Below are positions 9,601 through 18,408 of a stretch of 64,000 nucleotides of DNA, piece by piece. How positions within the stretch are numbered: the stretch's first letter is position 1; the number at the start of each line of letters is the position of its first letter. Source of the stretch: Paracoccaceae bacterium (lineage in GTDB: Bacteria > Pseudomonadota > Alphaproteobacteria > Rhodobacterales > Rhodobacteraceae); the NCBI GenBank assembly GCA_002709405.1, contig PAQV01000045.1, positions 49,885 to 113,884 on the forward strand. Direction: 5' to 3'. The notes beneath the pieces are model-generated. The model did not search any database. It saw nothing but the letters and a program-made list of their open reading frames with translations, and was not told the DNA's origin. Both the position numbers and the translations under genes were made by a program.

Positions 9601-10000
9601 CGGAGGCCGGGCCCGGTTGTGGCACCTGGACAATACCGACCCCTCGGCCCCGCGTGCCCGCGCCTTACCCGAGGAAATCGCCCGCGTGGTCCAGGCCCGG
9701 GCCGCTCATCCCGGGTGGATCGCGGGCATGCGCGCCCATGGCTTCCGGGGGGCGGCCGAGATCGCCGCCACGCTGGATCACATGGCGACCTTTGCCCACC
9801 TGGCCGGCGTGGTCGGCCCGCATCTGTTCGACCTGTTCCACGACGCCACCTTTGGCGATCCGGACACCCGCGCCTTCCTGCAGCAGGCCAACCCCCAGGC
9901 CCATGACGCCATGCGCGACCAGTTTCGCGACCTGCTGGGCTCGGGCCTGTGGCAGACCCGTCGCAATGCGATCCGCGCCAGCCTGGAGACCGGGGAATGA
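6695..10000 (+). CDS. cobN: aerobic cobaltochelatase subunit CobN
   Basis: Large subunit of the ATP-dependent cobaltochelatase (CobNST), which inserts Co(II) into hydrogenobyrinic acid a,c-diamide; cytoplasmic. 1101 aa, somewhat shorter than the 1250-1275 aa of many CobN proteins but carrying the family signature HIGAHGTLEWLPGKAVALSD near residues 535-555 and a normal C-terminus. The partners cobS and cobT are not in this window. The stop overlaps the cobG start (ATGA). Confidence 0.96.
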   Translation: MHVTFRESHGLEETETPTDLGQSPADLVVLSFSDSDLGAFAEAWHQGGGKMGKLPILRLANLSDLRHPLSVDTYVEQTLRGARGVLVRLIGGVPYWSYGLQQLETLARDSDIALAVLPGDGRPDPRLDAASTLPVSTLRRLSHLCDTGGVVAAQAALAQMALAAGLYAGPVPGSKALPTMGAWAPDPGVHDPDDADVEGPAPDTASRILITFYRSYLVAADTAPIAALISALEARGHRVRALFAPSLKAPGVAPWLAAQVTRFAPDAIVNATAFSGRGTEGASPLDIAGVPVFQAALATSSRTAWATSQRGLSPADLAMHVVLPEVDGRIMGGVVSFKEPEPRDPDLEFARLAHRPDPDRIRALVARVDGWLRLSRMPKADKRVALVLSTYPGKDWNMGHAVGLDAPASAQAILSDLAGAGYAVAPPPADLPRALIARAVSWPVSDYTAALAHLPEPLRDALTHAWGAPEDDADVRDGAFRFAAVECGTAMVALQPERGTVQTRQDAYHDLARVPRHAYVAFYLWLHGRVDSLVHIGAHGTLEWLPGKAVALSDSCWPEVLTGDLPVIYPFIVNDPGEAAQAKRRIGAVTLGHVPPPLTASGTPDRLARLEALLDEFSNADGLDPRRRDRLQGDIRSEATALGLEDDLGLDRATNTAEAITRIDRFVCDVKDSQFGEGLHVWGQPPETDTGLDIGASVDGERQGLLDALAGKRVAAGPSGSPYRGRGDVLPTGRNIYTTDPRAVPSRAAHAQGVRLAEELVRRHLQDEGDWPRALIVDLWGSATMRTAGEEFAMALHLLGVRPVWDAGSERVSGIEILPISDLDRPRVDVTLRVSGLFRDVFPQLSALFAQAIRALAARDEAADWNPFVGQDDTDRVFGPEPGQFGLAMTDAIEDYTPESRLAAGEAWLAASSWVLDGAHSRQNPGAIRQRVARADSFVHLQDLPETDLLLASDYAAHEAGFAAAQALTGGRARLWHLDNTDPSAPRARALPEEIARVVQARAAHPGWIAGMRAHGFRGAAEIAATLDHMATFAHLAGVVGPHLFDLFHDATFGDPDTRAFLQQANPQAHDAMRDQFRDLLGSGLWQTRRNAIRASLETGE

Positions 10001-11127
10001 GCGCCCCCCGGGTCAAGGGATGGTGCCCCGGAGCCCACCGGCCGATGCCCTCCGGAGACGGGCTGGTGGTACGGATCCGGCCGCGGCTGGCCCGGCTGAG
10101 CGCGGCCCAGGCTTTGGGGTTGTGCGCGCTGGCCCAGGAGTTCGGCAGCGGGGTGATCGACCTGACCAACCGGGCCAACCTGCAGATCCGGGGCGTCGAG
10201 GCGGCCCGGCACGATGCCCTGCTGCAAGGACTGGCGGGGCTGGATCTTCTGGACGTGGACCCGGCCCTGGAAACCCGGCGCAACCTGCTGGTCACTCCCT
10301 TCTGGCAGCCCGGCGATGTCACCCAACGGCTGGCCGAAGCGGTCCAGTCGATCCTGCCCGCCCTTCCGGATATGCCCGCCAAGGTGGGCTTTGCCATCGA
10401 CACCGGCCCGGCCCCCCTGCTGCAGGACGCGCCGGCCGATTTCCGGCTGGAACGGGCAGAGGACGGGCTGATCCTGCGGGCCGACGGTGTGCCCCTTGGC
10501 CGCCCGGTGACCGAGGCCTCGGCGATGGGTGCCCTGCACGAAATGGCCGCCTGGTTCGTGGCCAGACAGACCCCCGACCACCGCCGCATGACCCATGTCA
10601 CAGCCAAGCTTACCCTGCCCCCGGACTGGACCCGGACCGCCCCAAGGCCCGCCGCACCGCGCCCCCGGGCCGGAACCCATCCCCTGGGCCCCCTGCTTGG
10701 CGCAGCCTTCGGGCAGCTTGACGCGGGCGCGCTGGAACAAGCAATCCGACGGAGCGGGACAGATGGGCTTCGGCTGACACCCTGGCGGCTGTTCCAGCTG
10801 GAGGGCGTGGCGGCCGTCGAGGACCTGCCCTTTGTCACCGATCCACACGATCCGGCGCTGCGGATCCATGCCTGCGCCGGAGCGCCTTTCTGCCCCCAGG
10901 CCACCGTCGACACCCGCGCGCTGGCCCGCGCTCTTGGGCCAAGGCTGTCGGGCCAGCTGCATGTGTCGGGCTGCGCCAAGGGCTGCGCCCTGCCGCGTGC
11001 GGCCGATGTCACCCTGGTCGGGCGCGAGGGCGGCTTTGACCTCGTCACACGCGGCGCCGCCTGGGACACCCCCCGCAAACGCGGGCTTTCACCTTCTCAA
11101 CTCATGGACGGCACGGGTCTGATCTGA
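9997..11127 (+). CDS. cobG: precorrin-3B synthase CobG
   Basis: Fe-S monooxygenase that forms precorrin-3B with its gamma-lactone, the O2-requiring step that defines the aerobic route. 376 aa from the ATG at 9997, which overlaps the cobN stop; the frame extends 16 residues further into cobN. It resembles nitrite/sulfite reductase half-domains, with cluster-ligand cysteines in CAGAPFC and SGCAKGC at about residues 302-330. The next gene starts immediately after the stop codon. Confidence 0.95.
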   Translation: MSAPRVKGWCPGAHRPMPSGDGLVVRIRPRLARLSAAQALGLCALAQEFGSGVIDLTNRANLQIRGVEAARHDALLQGLAGLDLLDVDPALETRRNLLVTPFWQPGDVTQRLAEAVQSILPALPDMPAKVGFAIDTGPAPLLQDAPADFRLERAEDGLILRADGVPLGRPVTEASAMGALHEMAAWFVARQTPDHRRMTHVTAKLTLPPDWTRTAPRPAAPRPRAGTHPLGPLLGAAFGQLDAGALEQAIRRSGTDGLRLTPWRLFQLEGVAAVEDLPFVTDPHDPALRIHACAGAPFCPQATVDTRALARALGPRLSGQLHVSGCAKGCALPRAADVTLVGREGGFDLVTRGAAWDTPRKRGLSPSQLMDGTGLI

Positions 11128-11757
11128 ATGCCACACGAATACGAAAAAGACGGCGCGGCGATCTATCGTCAAAGCTTTGCGACCATCCGGGCCGAGGCCG
11201 ACCTGGCCCGCTTCGACCCCGACGAAGAGCGCATCGCCGTGCGCATGATCCATGCCGCCGGACTGGTCGGGCTGGACCGGCACATCCGCTTTTCCCCCGG
11301 CTTTGCCCGCGCCGCCCAGGACGCGCTGCAGTCGGGCGCGCCGATCCTCTGCGATGCCTACATGGTGTCCGAGGGCGTCACCCGACCGCGCCTGCCCGCC
11401 GCCAATGACGTGGTCTGTACCCTGCGCGATCCTGCCGTGCCGGCCATGGCCCGCGACATGGGCACCACGCGCTCGGCCGCCGCGCTAGAGCTCTGGCGGC
11501 CCCGGCTGGCCGGTGCCCTGGTGGCCATAGGCAACGCGCCCACCGCCCTGTTCCACCTGCTCAACATGCTGGAGGACCCCGCCTGCCCTCGCCCCGCCGC
11601 CATCATCGGCTGTCCGGTGGGCTTCGTGGGCGCGATGGAAAGCAAGGCCGCACTCTGGGGCGATCCGCCGGTGCCCTGCTGCATCGTCGAGGGCCGGCTG
11701 GGCGGCAGCGCCATCACCGTCGCGGCGATCAACGCCATCGCGAGCCCCGCGGAATGA
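11128..11757 (+). CDS. cobH: precorrin-8X methylmutase CobH
   Basis: Moves the methyl group from C-11 to C-12, converting precorrin-8x to hydrogenobyrinic acid. 209 aa, usual length. The catalytic-histidine segment VRMIHAAGLVG lies near residue 43, and the C-terminal GCPVGFVGAMESK and VEGRLGGSA motifs are intact. It begins on the base after the cobG stop and overlaps cobI by four bases. Confidence 0.97.
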   Translation: MPHEYEKDGAAIYRQSFATIRAEADLARFDPDEERIAVRMIHAAGLVGLDRHIRFSPGFARAAQDALQSGAPILCDAYMVSEGVTRPRLPAANDVVCTLRDPAVPAMARDMGTTRSAAALELWRPRLAGALVAIGNAPTALFHLLNMLEDPACPRPAAIIGCPVGFVGAMESKAALWGDPPVPCCIVEGRLGGSAITVAAINAIASPAE

Positions 11758-12482
11758 GCGCCGGGACGATCTATGGCCTGGGCCTTGGGCCCGGCGATCC
11801 CGACCTGATGACCGTGCGCGCCGACCGGCTGCTGCGCGGGGCCCGCCACGTGGCGTTCTTCCGCAAGGCCGGGCGCAAGGGACAGGCCCGGCAGATCGTC
11901 GAGGGGATGATCCCCGAGGGGGCCTGTGAATACCCGATGGAATACCCCGTCACGACCGAAATCCCGCTGACCGATCCGGCCTACAACCGCCTGCTGTCGG
12001 CCTTCTACCAGCAGTGCACGGCGCGGCTGAGATCCCTGTCCGACACGGGCGAGGATGTCGTCGTTCTGTGCGAGGGCGATCCCTTCTTCTATGGGTCCTT
12101 CATGCACCTTTACACGCGCCTGACCGGCCATGTCCCGGTCGAGGTCGTGCCCGCGATTTCCGGCATGTCCGCCGCCTGGACCGCCACCGGCGCGCCCGTC
12201 ACCTGGGGCGACGATGTGCTGACCGTGCTGATGGGCACCCTGCCCCAGGACGACCTGGCCCAAAGGATCGCCCGGACCGACGCGCTGGTGATCATGAAGA
12301 TCGGGCGCAACATCGACAAGATCCGCGCGGCCCTGCGCCAGGCCGGGCGCTATGACCAGGCCTGGCTGGTGGAATATGCCTCGATGCCCGGCCAAACCGT
12401 GCAGCGCCTGGCCGAGGCGGATGGCCGGGTCACGCCCTATTTCTCGATCATCATCCTGCATGGCCAGGGGCGCAGACCATGA
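11754..12482 (+). CDS. cobI: precorrin-2 C(20)-methyltransferase CobI
   Basis: SAM-dependent tetrapyrrole methyltransferase making precorrin-3A, 242 aa. The N-terminal GLGLGPGDPDLMTV loop, the central CEGDPFFYG motif and VVPAISGMSAAW are all family features. It overlaps cobH upstream and cobJ downstream by four bases each (ATGA), so it belongs to the riboswitch operon. Confidence 0.97.
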   Translation: MSAGTIYGLGLGPGDPDLMTVRADRLLRGARHVAFFRKAGRKGQARQIVEGMIPEGACEYPMEYPVTTEIPLTDPAYNRLLSAFYQQCTARLRSLSDTGEDVVVLCEGDPFFYGSFMHLYTRLTGHVPVEVVPAISGMSAAWTATGAPVTWGDDVLTVLMGTLPQDDLAQRIARTDALVIMKIGRNIDKIRAALRQAGRYDQAWLVEYASMPGQTVQRLAEADGRVTPYFSIIILHGQGRRP

Positions 12483-13228
12483 GCGGATCCCTGACCATCG
12501 CCGGCCTGGGCCCCGGAGCCGCGGGCCTTGTCACCCCCGAGGTCTCCGTCGCGCTGGACGAGGCCACGGACGTGGTGGGCTATATTCCCTACGTCGCCCG
12601 CGTGCCCGATCGGCCGGGGCTGGTGAAACATGCCTCCGACAACCGGGTCGAGCTTGACCGGTCCCGCCTTGCGCTGGACCTGGCGGCGCGGGGCCGCCGC
12701 GTGGTCGTGGTGTCCTCGGGCGATCCGGGGGTCTTTGCGATGGCCTCGGCCGTTTTCGAGGCCATCGAGGCCGGCCCCGCCCCCTGGCGCGAGCTGGACA
12801 TCCGCGTGCTGCCCGGCATCACCGCCATGCTGGCCGCCGCCGCGCGCGCGGGTGCGCCATTGGGCCATGATTTCTGCGCGATCAACCTCAGCGACAACCT
12901 CAAGCCCTGGGCGCTGATCGAAAAGCGCCTGCGCCTGGCGGCCGAGGCCGATTTCGCCATGGCCTTCTACAACCCCCGCTCCCGCGCCCGGCCCGAGGGC
13001 TTTGCCCGCGCCCTGACCCTGCTGCAAGAGGTCTGCGCCGACAGCCGCCCGGTGATCTTCGCCCGGGCGGTGTCGACGCCCGAAGAGGACCTGCGCGTGG
13101 TCCCGCTGCCCAAAAGCACAGCGGACATGGCCGACATGCGCACCATGGTCATCGTCGGATCCTCGCGCACCCGGGTGATTGCACGCTCCGGCCCGCCCAT
13201 CGTCTACACGCCCAGGTCCGCCCCATGA
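12479..13228 (+). CDS. cobJ: precorrin-3B C(17)-methyltransferase CobJ
   Basis: SAM-dependent enzyme for the ring contraction and C-17 methylation that gives precorrin-4, 249 aa. Visible motifs are AGLGPGAAGLVTPEV at the start, VVSSGDPGVFAMA, LPGITAMLAAAA and the late AFYNPRSRARP. Its last 25 nt overlap the 3' end of the antisense cobK gene, so the two genes are convergent. The plus-strand operon continues at cobL about 730 nt further on. Confidence 0.97.
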   Translation: MSGSLTIAGLGPGAAGLVTPEVSVALDEATDVVGYIPYVARVPDRPGLVKHASDNRVELDRSRLALDLAARGRRVVVVSSGDPGVFAMASAVFEAIEAGPAPWRELDIRVLPGITAMLAAAARAGAPLGHDFCAINLSDNLKPWALIEKRLRLAAEADFAMAFYNPRSRARPEGFARALTLLQEVCADSRPVIFARAVSTPEEDLRVVPLPKSTADMADMRTMVIVGSSRTRVIARSGPPIVYTPRSAP

Positions 13229-13959
13229 TGCGCCAGCCAGTCCAGCACCGCCTCGGTCGATTGCACCTCGGCCCGCTCGGGCAGCGCGGGCCGGTCGATC
13301 ATCACGACCGGCAGGCCAAGCGCCCGGGCGGCCAGGATCTTGGCCACAGCCCCAGAGCCCCCGGAATTCTTCGACACCACAAGGTCGATGCGGTTCTCCG
13401 TCATCAGGGCCCTGTCGCTGTCCACCGTGAACGGCCCGCGGTCGACGATGACCCGGGCGTCGGGAAAGGGCAGCGCACCGGTCGGAGGATCGACCAGGCG
13501 CAACAGGTAATGATGCTGCGGGTTCGGCGCGAAGGCGTCCAGGTGCATGCGCCCGACGGCCAGCATGACACGCCGGGCCGGACCGTTCAGCGCGGTCACG
13601 GCGCCGGCAATGTCCGGCACGCGCTGCCATGTGTCACCCGGCTCGGCCCGCCACGGGGGGCGGCCCAGGGCCACCAGCGGCACACGCGCGCGCGTGCAGG
13701 CGGTCACGGCGTTGTGGCTCATTTCGGCGGCAAAGGGATGGGTGGCGTCGATTACGTGGGTGACGGCATGATCGTGCAGGTAGCGCTCCAGGCCCAGGGC
13801 CCCGCCGAAGCCACCGATGCGCACCGGCAGGGGCTGCCGTTTCGGCCGGCTGACCCGGCCGGCCAAAGACAGGGTGGCGGGCACCTCAAGCTCGGCCAGG
13901 CGCTGGCACAGGGCCGTGGCCCCGGTGGTGCCGCCCAGGATCAGAAGGTTCGGTGTCAT
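13204..13959 (-). CDS. cobK: precorrin-6A reductase CobK (antisense within the cob operon)
   Basis: NADPH-dependent reductase of precorrin-6A, 251 aa from the ATG at 13959; the longer open frame to 14436 is shadow of cobL. It starts LLILGGTTGATALCQRL, has IDATHPFAAEMSHNA and the C-terminal VSKNSGGSGAVAKI typical of CobK/CbiJ. It is encoded on the strand opposite to its neighbours, and its start codon shares bases with the cobL start (CATG at 13957-13960). Its promoter and ribosome site must therefore lie inside cobL coding sequence. Confidence 0.95.
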   Translation of the reverse strand: MTPNLLILGGTTGATALCQRLAELEVPATLSLAGRVSRPKRQPLPVRIGGFGGALGLERYLHDHAVTHVIDATHPFAAEMSHNAVTACTRARVPLVALGRPPWRAEPGDTWQRVPDIAGAVTALNGPARRVMLAVGRMHLDAFAPNPQHHYLLRLVDPPTGALPFPDARVIVDRGPFTVDSDRALMTENRIDLVVSKNSGGSGAVAKILAARALGLPVVMIDRPALPERAEVQSTEAVLDWLAHHGADLGV

Positions 13960-15157
13960 GGATAACGGCCCCTGGCTGACGATCATCGGTCTGGGCGAAG
14001 ATGGTCCGGATGGGCTGACGCCTGCAAGCCTTGCCGCGCTGCAATCCGCCGCGATCGTGATGGGACCGCCCCGCCACCTGTCGCTGCTGCCTGACCTGGA
14101 GGCCCGCACGGTGCGCTGGCCGGTGCCCTTCGCCGACGGGATCGAGCTGTTGCTGGGGTTTCGGGGGCAGCGCGTGGTCGTCCTGGCCTCGGGCGATCCG
14201 TTCTGGTTCGGCGCGGGGTCGGTGCTGGCCCGCGCGCTGGAGCCGCACGAGTGGTGCGCCCTGCCCGGCCCGTCGTGCTTTGCCCTGGCCGCCAGCCGGC
14301 TGGGCTGGCCGTTGGAGACCACCGCCTGCCTTGGCCTGCACGCAGCCCCCCTGGCCCGGCTGCGCCCGCACCTGGCCGCGGGCACCCGCCTGATCGTCAC
14401 CCTGCGCGATGGGGCGAGCCCGCTGGACCTGGCCACCTACCTGGCCGAACGGGGCTTCGGCGACAGCGACTTGCACGTGATGGAAGCCCTTGGCGGGCCG
14501 CGTGAAAAGATCACCAGGACATTGGCCCGAGCGGTCGATGCGGACACGGACTTTGCCCATCCCCTATGTGTTGCGATCCATGTTCACGGGCCCGGCCCGG
14601 CGCTGCCCCTGGCCAGCGGGCGGGCCGATGACTGGTTCGACCACGACGGCCAGATCACCAAGCGTCCGGTGCGCGCCCTGACCCTGTCGGCCCTTGCCCC
14701 CCGGCCCGGAGAGCGTCTGTGGGACATCGGCGGAGGCTCCGGCTCGGTGGCCATCGAATGGTTGCTGGCGCACCCGTCGACCGCCGCCACCAGTATTGAA
14801 ACCAACCCCGAGCGTGCCCGCCGCATCTTTGGGAACGCGGCCCGCCTGGGCGTCGACCGCCTGCGCGTCGTGACCGGCCGCGCACCCGGCGCGCTGGACG
14901 GGTTGGCGCGGCCGGATGCGGTTTTCGTGGGCGGCGGGCTGTCGGAGGATCTGCTCGACCGGCTGGTCCAGCTGGCCCCGAGCGCCCGGCTGGTGGCCAA
15001 CGCCGTGACCCTGGAAACCGAGGCCTTATTGACCAATGCGCAGGCCCGGCTGGGCGGAGACATGCTGCGGATCTCACTGGCCCGGGCCGCGCCCATCGGG
15101 CCGCGCCGGGTGTGGGCCTCCAGCTATCCCATCGTGCAATGGAGCGTTACCCTATGA
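13958..15157 (+). CDS. cobL: precorrin-6Y C(5,15)-methyltransferase (decarboxylating) CobL
   Basis: Bifunctional SAM enzyme, 399 aa. The N-terminal CbiE-like methyltransferase (about 1-205; IIGLGEDGPDGL, LASGDPFWFG) acts at C-5. The C-terminal CbiT-like Rossmann domain (about 215-399; LWDIGGGSGSVAIEWL) acts at C-15 and decarboxylates. I used the ATG at 13958, which abuts cobK's start codon on the other strand. Upstream in-frame codons are only cobK shadow. The stop overlaps the cobE start. Confidence 0.96.
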   Translation: MDNGPWLTIIGLGEDGPDGLTPASLAALQSAAIVMGPPRHLSLLPDLEARTVRWPVPFADGIELLLGFRGQRVVVLASGDPFWFGAGSVLARALEPHEWCALPGPSCFALAASRLGWPLETTACLGLHAAPLARLRPHLAAGTRLIVTLRDGASPLDLATYLAERGFGDSDLHVMEALGGPREKITRTLARAVDADTDFAHPLCVAIHVHGPGPALPLASGRADDWFDHDGQITKRPVRALTLSALAPRPGERLWDIGGGSGSVAIEWLLAHPSTAATSIETNPERARRIFGNAARLGVDRLRVVTGRAPGALDGLARPDAVFVGGGLSEDLLDRLVQLAPSARLVANAVTLETEALLTNAQARLGGDMLRISLARAAPIGPRRVWASSYPIVQWSVTL

Positions 15158-15576
15158 TCGTCGCAGGCTTTGGTTGCCGCTCCGCGGCCACACTGGACAG
15201 CCTGCGCGATGCGCTGGCCCGTGCCTCGGGCGGGCGGAATGTCGATGCGCTGGCGACCGTGGCCGACAAGGCCCGCAGCACCCCGTTCCGGGCCTTGGCC
15301 CGAGACCTCGGACTGCCCCTGCAGGCCGTCCCGTCACCGGCCCTGGCCGACATTCCCACCCCAACCGACAGCCCCGCCGCCCGTGCCACCCGCCAGACCG
15401 GCAGCGTGGCCGAAGCCTCGGCCTTGTGGGCCGCCGGACCCGGTGCGCGGCTGATCGGGCCCAGGGTCATTTCAGCCGACAGGCTGGCCACCTGCGCCCT
15501 GGCGGCCTCCGCCCCAGATGACACGAGCGCCACCACCACAGGCCCAGCCGACCGGCCCCAAGGAGACAAAGCATGA
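15154..15576 (+). CDS. cobE: cobalamin biosynthesis protein CobE (CbiG C-terminal-like)
   Basis: 140 aa starting [13 protein letters not shown], the hallmark of the CobE/CbiG C-terminal family, with [20 protein letters not shown] and VAEASAL as further family motifs. CobE is needed for the aerobic pathway, but its biochemical role is not settled. The last 30 residues are low-complexity Thr/Ala/Pro. The ATG overlaps the cobL stop and the stop overlaps cobM. Confidence 0.9.
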   Translation: MIVAGFGCRSAATLDSLRDALARASGGRNVDALATVADKARSTPFRALARDLGLPLQAVPSPALADIPTPTDSPAARATRQTGSVAEASALWAAGPGARLIGPRVISADRLATCALAASAPDDTSATTTGPADRPQGDKA

Positions 15577-16367
15577 CCGTTCATTTCATCGGCGCCGGCC
15601 CCGGCGCGCCCGACCTGCTGACCCTGCGGGGCCGGGATCTTATCGCGGCCTGCCCGGTCTGCCTTTATGCCGGATCGCTGGTGCCCGAGGCGCTGCTGGC
15701 CCATTGCCCCGACGGCGCCCGCATCGTGAACACCGCCCCCCTCACGCTGGACCAGATCATCGCCGAGATCCGCGCGGCCCATGCGGCCGGGCACAACGTC
15801 GCCCGGCTGCACTCCGGAGACCTGTCCGTCTGGTCGGCGATGGGCGAGCAGATGCGCCGCCTGCGGGCCGAGGGCATTCCCGTGTCCGTCACCCCCGGCG
15901 TGCCGGCCTTTGCCGCCGCCGCCGCCAGCCTCGGGGCCGAACTGACCTTGCCGGGCCTGGCGCAATCGGTGGTGCTGACCCGCACGCCCGGCCGGGCGTC
16001 CTCGATGCCCGAGGGCGAGACCCTGGCCAATTTCGCCGCCACCGGCGCGACGCTGGCCATTCACCTGTCGATCCAGAACCTGGCCCGCGTGGTGGACGAC
16101 CTGACCCCCGCCTATGGCACCGATTGCCCGGTGGCCATCGTCTACCGGGCCAGCTGGCCCGACGAGCGCATCCTGCGCGGCACCCTCTCCGACATCGAGG
16201 GCCAGCTGGACGATGGCATCCAGCGCACGGCGCTGATCCTCGTGGGCCCCGCCCTTGCGGGCGAAGGGTTCGAGGAAAGCTGCCTTTATGCCGTCGATTA
16301 CGACCGGCGGTACCGGCCCAGCGGGGCCGACAGCCCTTGGTCCGGCTGGACGCCGGAGCGCCCATGA
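15573..16367 (+). CDS. cobM: precorrin-4 C(11)-methyltransferase CobM
   Basis: SAM-dependent methyltransferase giving precorrin-5, 264 aa. [16 protein letters not shown] opens the protein, followed by [28 protein letters not shown] and [15 protein letters not shown], all diagnostic for CobM/CbiF. It overlaps cobE and cobB by four bases at each end. Confidence 0.97.
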   Translation: MTVHFIGAGPGAPDLLTLRGRDLIAACPVCLYAGSLVPEALLAHCPDGARIVNTAPLTLDQIIAEIRAAHAAGHNVARLHSGDLSVWSAMGEQMRRLRAEGIPVSVTPGVPAFAAAAASLGAELTLPGLAQSVVLTRTPGRASSMPEGETLANFAATGATLAIHLSIQNLARVVDDLTPAYGTDCPVAIVYRASWPDERILRGTLSDIEGQLDDGIQRTALILVGPALAGEGFEESCLYAVDYDRRYRPSGADSPWSGWTPERP

Positions 16368-17677
16368 TCCCCGGTCTGCTGGTGTCGGCCCCGTCGTCGG
16401 GGACGGGCAAGACGACAGTGATGCTGGGCCTGTTGCGGGCTCTGGCCGATGACGGGATGAGCGTGCAGCCCTTCAAGTCCGGCCCCGATTACATCGATCC
16501 GGCCTTTCACCGCGCCGCCTGCGGGCGGGCGTCCTACAACCTGGACAGCTGGGCCATGGGCGACGACCTGTGGGCGGCCATTGCCGCAAGGGCTACAGGC
16601 GCAGACATCTGCGTGGCCGAGGGGTCCATGGGCCTCTTTGATGGTGTCGCCACGCGCGGGCGATCGGGGTTCGGATCCAGCGCCGAGACGGCCCAGAGGA
16701 TGGGCTGGCCGGTGGTGCTGGTGCTGGACGTGGGCGGACAGGCCCAATCGGCGGCAGCCACGGCGCTGGGATTTCGCAGCTACATGCCCGACCTGCCCTT
16801 TGCCGGAGTGATCCTGAACCGTGTCGCTTCGGCCCGGCATGAACGGCTGACCCGGCTGGGCATGGACCGTGCGGGCCTGCCGGTGCTGGGCGTGCTGCCC
16901 CGGCGCGGAGACCTGACCCTGCCCGAACGCCACCTGGGCCTGATCCAGGCGGTCGAGCATCCCGATCTGGACACGGCCATTGCCGGCTACGCTGACTTCC
17001 TGCGAGAACACGTGGACCTGGACGCGATCCGAGCGGCCGCACAAGGGCGGGCCCTGCCCGCCGGTGGCAGCCTGCCCCCGCCCCCCGCCCAGCGGATCGC
17101 CCTGGCCCGGGACGCGGCGTTTTCCTTTACCTATCCGCACCTTCTGGAGGGCTGGCGGGCGGCGGGCGCCGAGATCGTCCCGTTCTCGCCCCTGGCCGAC
17201 GAGGCCCCCGATCCCGCGGCCGACCTGGTCTGGCTGCCCGGGGGCTATCCGGAACTGCATGCCGGACGCCTGGCGGCGGCACAGACCTTCCTGTCGGGAC
17301 TGCGCCGCCATGCCGAGACCCGGCCGGTGCACGGCGAATGCGGTGGGTACATGGTGCTGGGGGAGGCTCTGATCGACAAGGCCGGTACCCGACATCCCAT
17401 GGCCGACCTGCTGGGGCTTGTGACCAGCTATGAACAGCGCAAGTTCCACCTGGGCTATCGCCGGGCCGTGCTGGACGCGTCGATGCCCGGCCATGGCCCG
17501 GGTGCGGCGCTGCGCGGGCATGAATTCCATTACACGACCATCCTTGAGCAGCCCGACGCGCCCCTGGCCCGGGTCTTTGATGCCGATGGCACGCCCGTGC
17601 CCGAGACCGGATCGCGGCGGGGCCATGTGACGGGCACGTTCTTCCACCTGATATCAAGCGAGGAGGCACCCTCATGA
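16364..17677 (+). CDS. cobB: cobyrinate / hydrogenobyrinate a,c-diamide synthase CobB
   Basis: Glutamine-dependent a,c-diamidation enzyme, 437 aa from the ATG at 16364; the frame stays open to 15518 but that stretch is cobM shadow. P-loop [16 protein letters not shown] at about residues 6-21, [11 protein letters not shown], and the glutamine amidotransferase nucleophile in [19 protein letters not shown] and GTFFHL near the C-terminus complete the triad region. It is the CobB, not the CobQ, paralogue; cobQ is separate at 2032-3483. Confidence 0.96.
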   Translation: MIPGLLVSAPSSGTGKTTVMLGLLRALADDGMSVQPFKSGPDYIDPAFHRAACGRASYNLDSWAMGDDLWAAIAARATGADICVAEGSMGLFDGVATRGRSGFGSSAETAQRMGWPVVLVLDVGGQAQSAAATALGFRSYMPDLPFAGVILNRVASARHERLTRLGMDRAGLPVLGVLPRRGDLTLPERHLGLIQAVEHPDLDTAIAGYADFLREHVDLDAIRAAAQGRALPAGGSLPPPPAQRIALARDAAFSFTYPHLLEGWRAAGAEIVPFSPLADEAPDPAADLVWLPGGYPELHAGRLAAAQTFLSGLRRHAETRPVHGECGGYMVLGEALIDKAGTRHPMADLLGLVTSYEQRKFHLGYRRAVLDASMPGHGPGAALRGHEFHYTTILEQPDAPLARVFDADGTPVPETGSRRGHVTGTFFHLISSEEAPS

Positions 17678-18408
17678 GCGGTTTTGTCAGTTTCGTGGGC
17701 GCAGGTCCGGGCGATCCGGAATTGCTGACCCTGAAGGCGGTCGACCGGCTGCAGCGGGCCGATGCGGTGCTGTTCGACGACCTGTCCTCGGGGCCGATCC
17801 TGGAGCACGCGCGGGAGGGGGCCGACCTTGTGGGCGTGGGTAAACGCGCCGGGCGGGCCTCGCCCAAGCAGCATCATGTCAGCCGGCTGCTGGTGGAGTA
17901 CGCGCAGACCGGGCAGCGGGTGGTGCGGCTGAAATCGGGCGACAGCGGGCTGTTCGGGCGGCTCGAGGAAGAGCTGGTCGCCCTGCGCGCGGCGGGCATC
18001 GCCTACGAGATCATTCCCGGGGTGCCCTCGGCCATTGCGGCGGCGGCCCAGATCGGCATTCCCCTGACCCGGCGGCTGACGGCCCGGCGGGTGCAATTCG
18101 TGACCGGCCATGATGCCAGCGGCGCCCTGCCCACCGATATTGACCTGGCGGCCCTGGCCGATCCGGGCGCCTGCACGGTGGTCTTCATGGGCAAGCGCAC
18201 CTTTCCCCGGCTGCTGGCCGCGCTGTGCGCCCATGGCCTGCCCGCCGACACGCCCGCTATCCTGGCCGAGGCCGTGTCCACTCCGGACCAGGTCGTGCGC
18301 CGGACCACCGTGGCCGAGCTGGCCGACCAGCTGGCGACCGAGGTGGGCGACAAGCCGGCCCTGATCTTCTACGGCCCCCTGGCCGAGCTTGGGGACACCT
18401 GTGACTGA
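17674..18408 (+). CDS. cobA: uroporphyrinogen-III C-methyltransferase CobA (SUMT)
   Basis: Converts uroporphyrinogen III to precorrin-2, the branch into corrinoids. 244 aa, single-domain SUMT without CysG oxidase parts. Motifs: FVGAGPGDPELLTLKA, RLKSGDSGLFGRLEEE, IIPGVPSAIAAAAQIGIPLT and FMGKR. It overlaps cobB by four bases (ATGA). cobF follows with an overlap. Confidence 0.96.
   Translation: MSGFVSFVGAGPGDPELLTLKAVDRLQRADAVLFDDLSSGPILEHAREGADLVGVGKRAGRASPKQHHVSRLLVEYAQTGQRVVRLKSGDSGLFGRLEEELVALRAAGIAYEIIPGVPSAIAAAAQIGIPLTRRLTARRVQFVTGHDASGALPTDIDLAALADPGACTVVFMGKRTFPRLLAALCAHGLPADTPAILAEAVSTPDQVVRRTTVAELADQLATEVGDKPALIFYGPLAELGDTCD

Noticed and set aside
8703..11078. 791-aa minus-strand open frame
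   Set aside because: Ser/Arg/Pro-rich read-through opposite cobN and cobG, without domain features.
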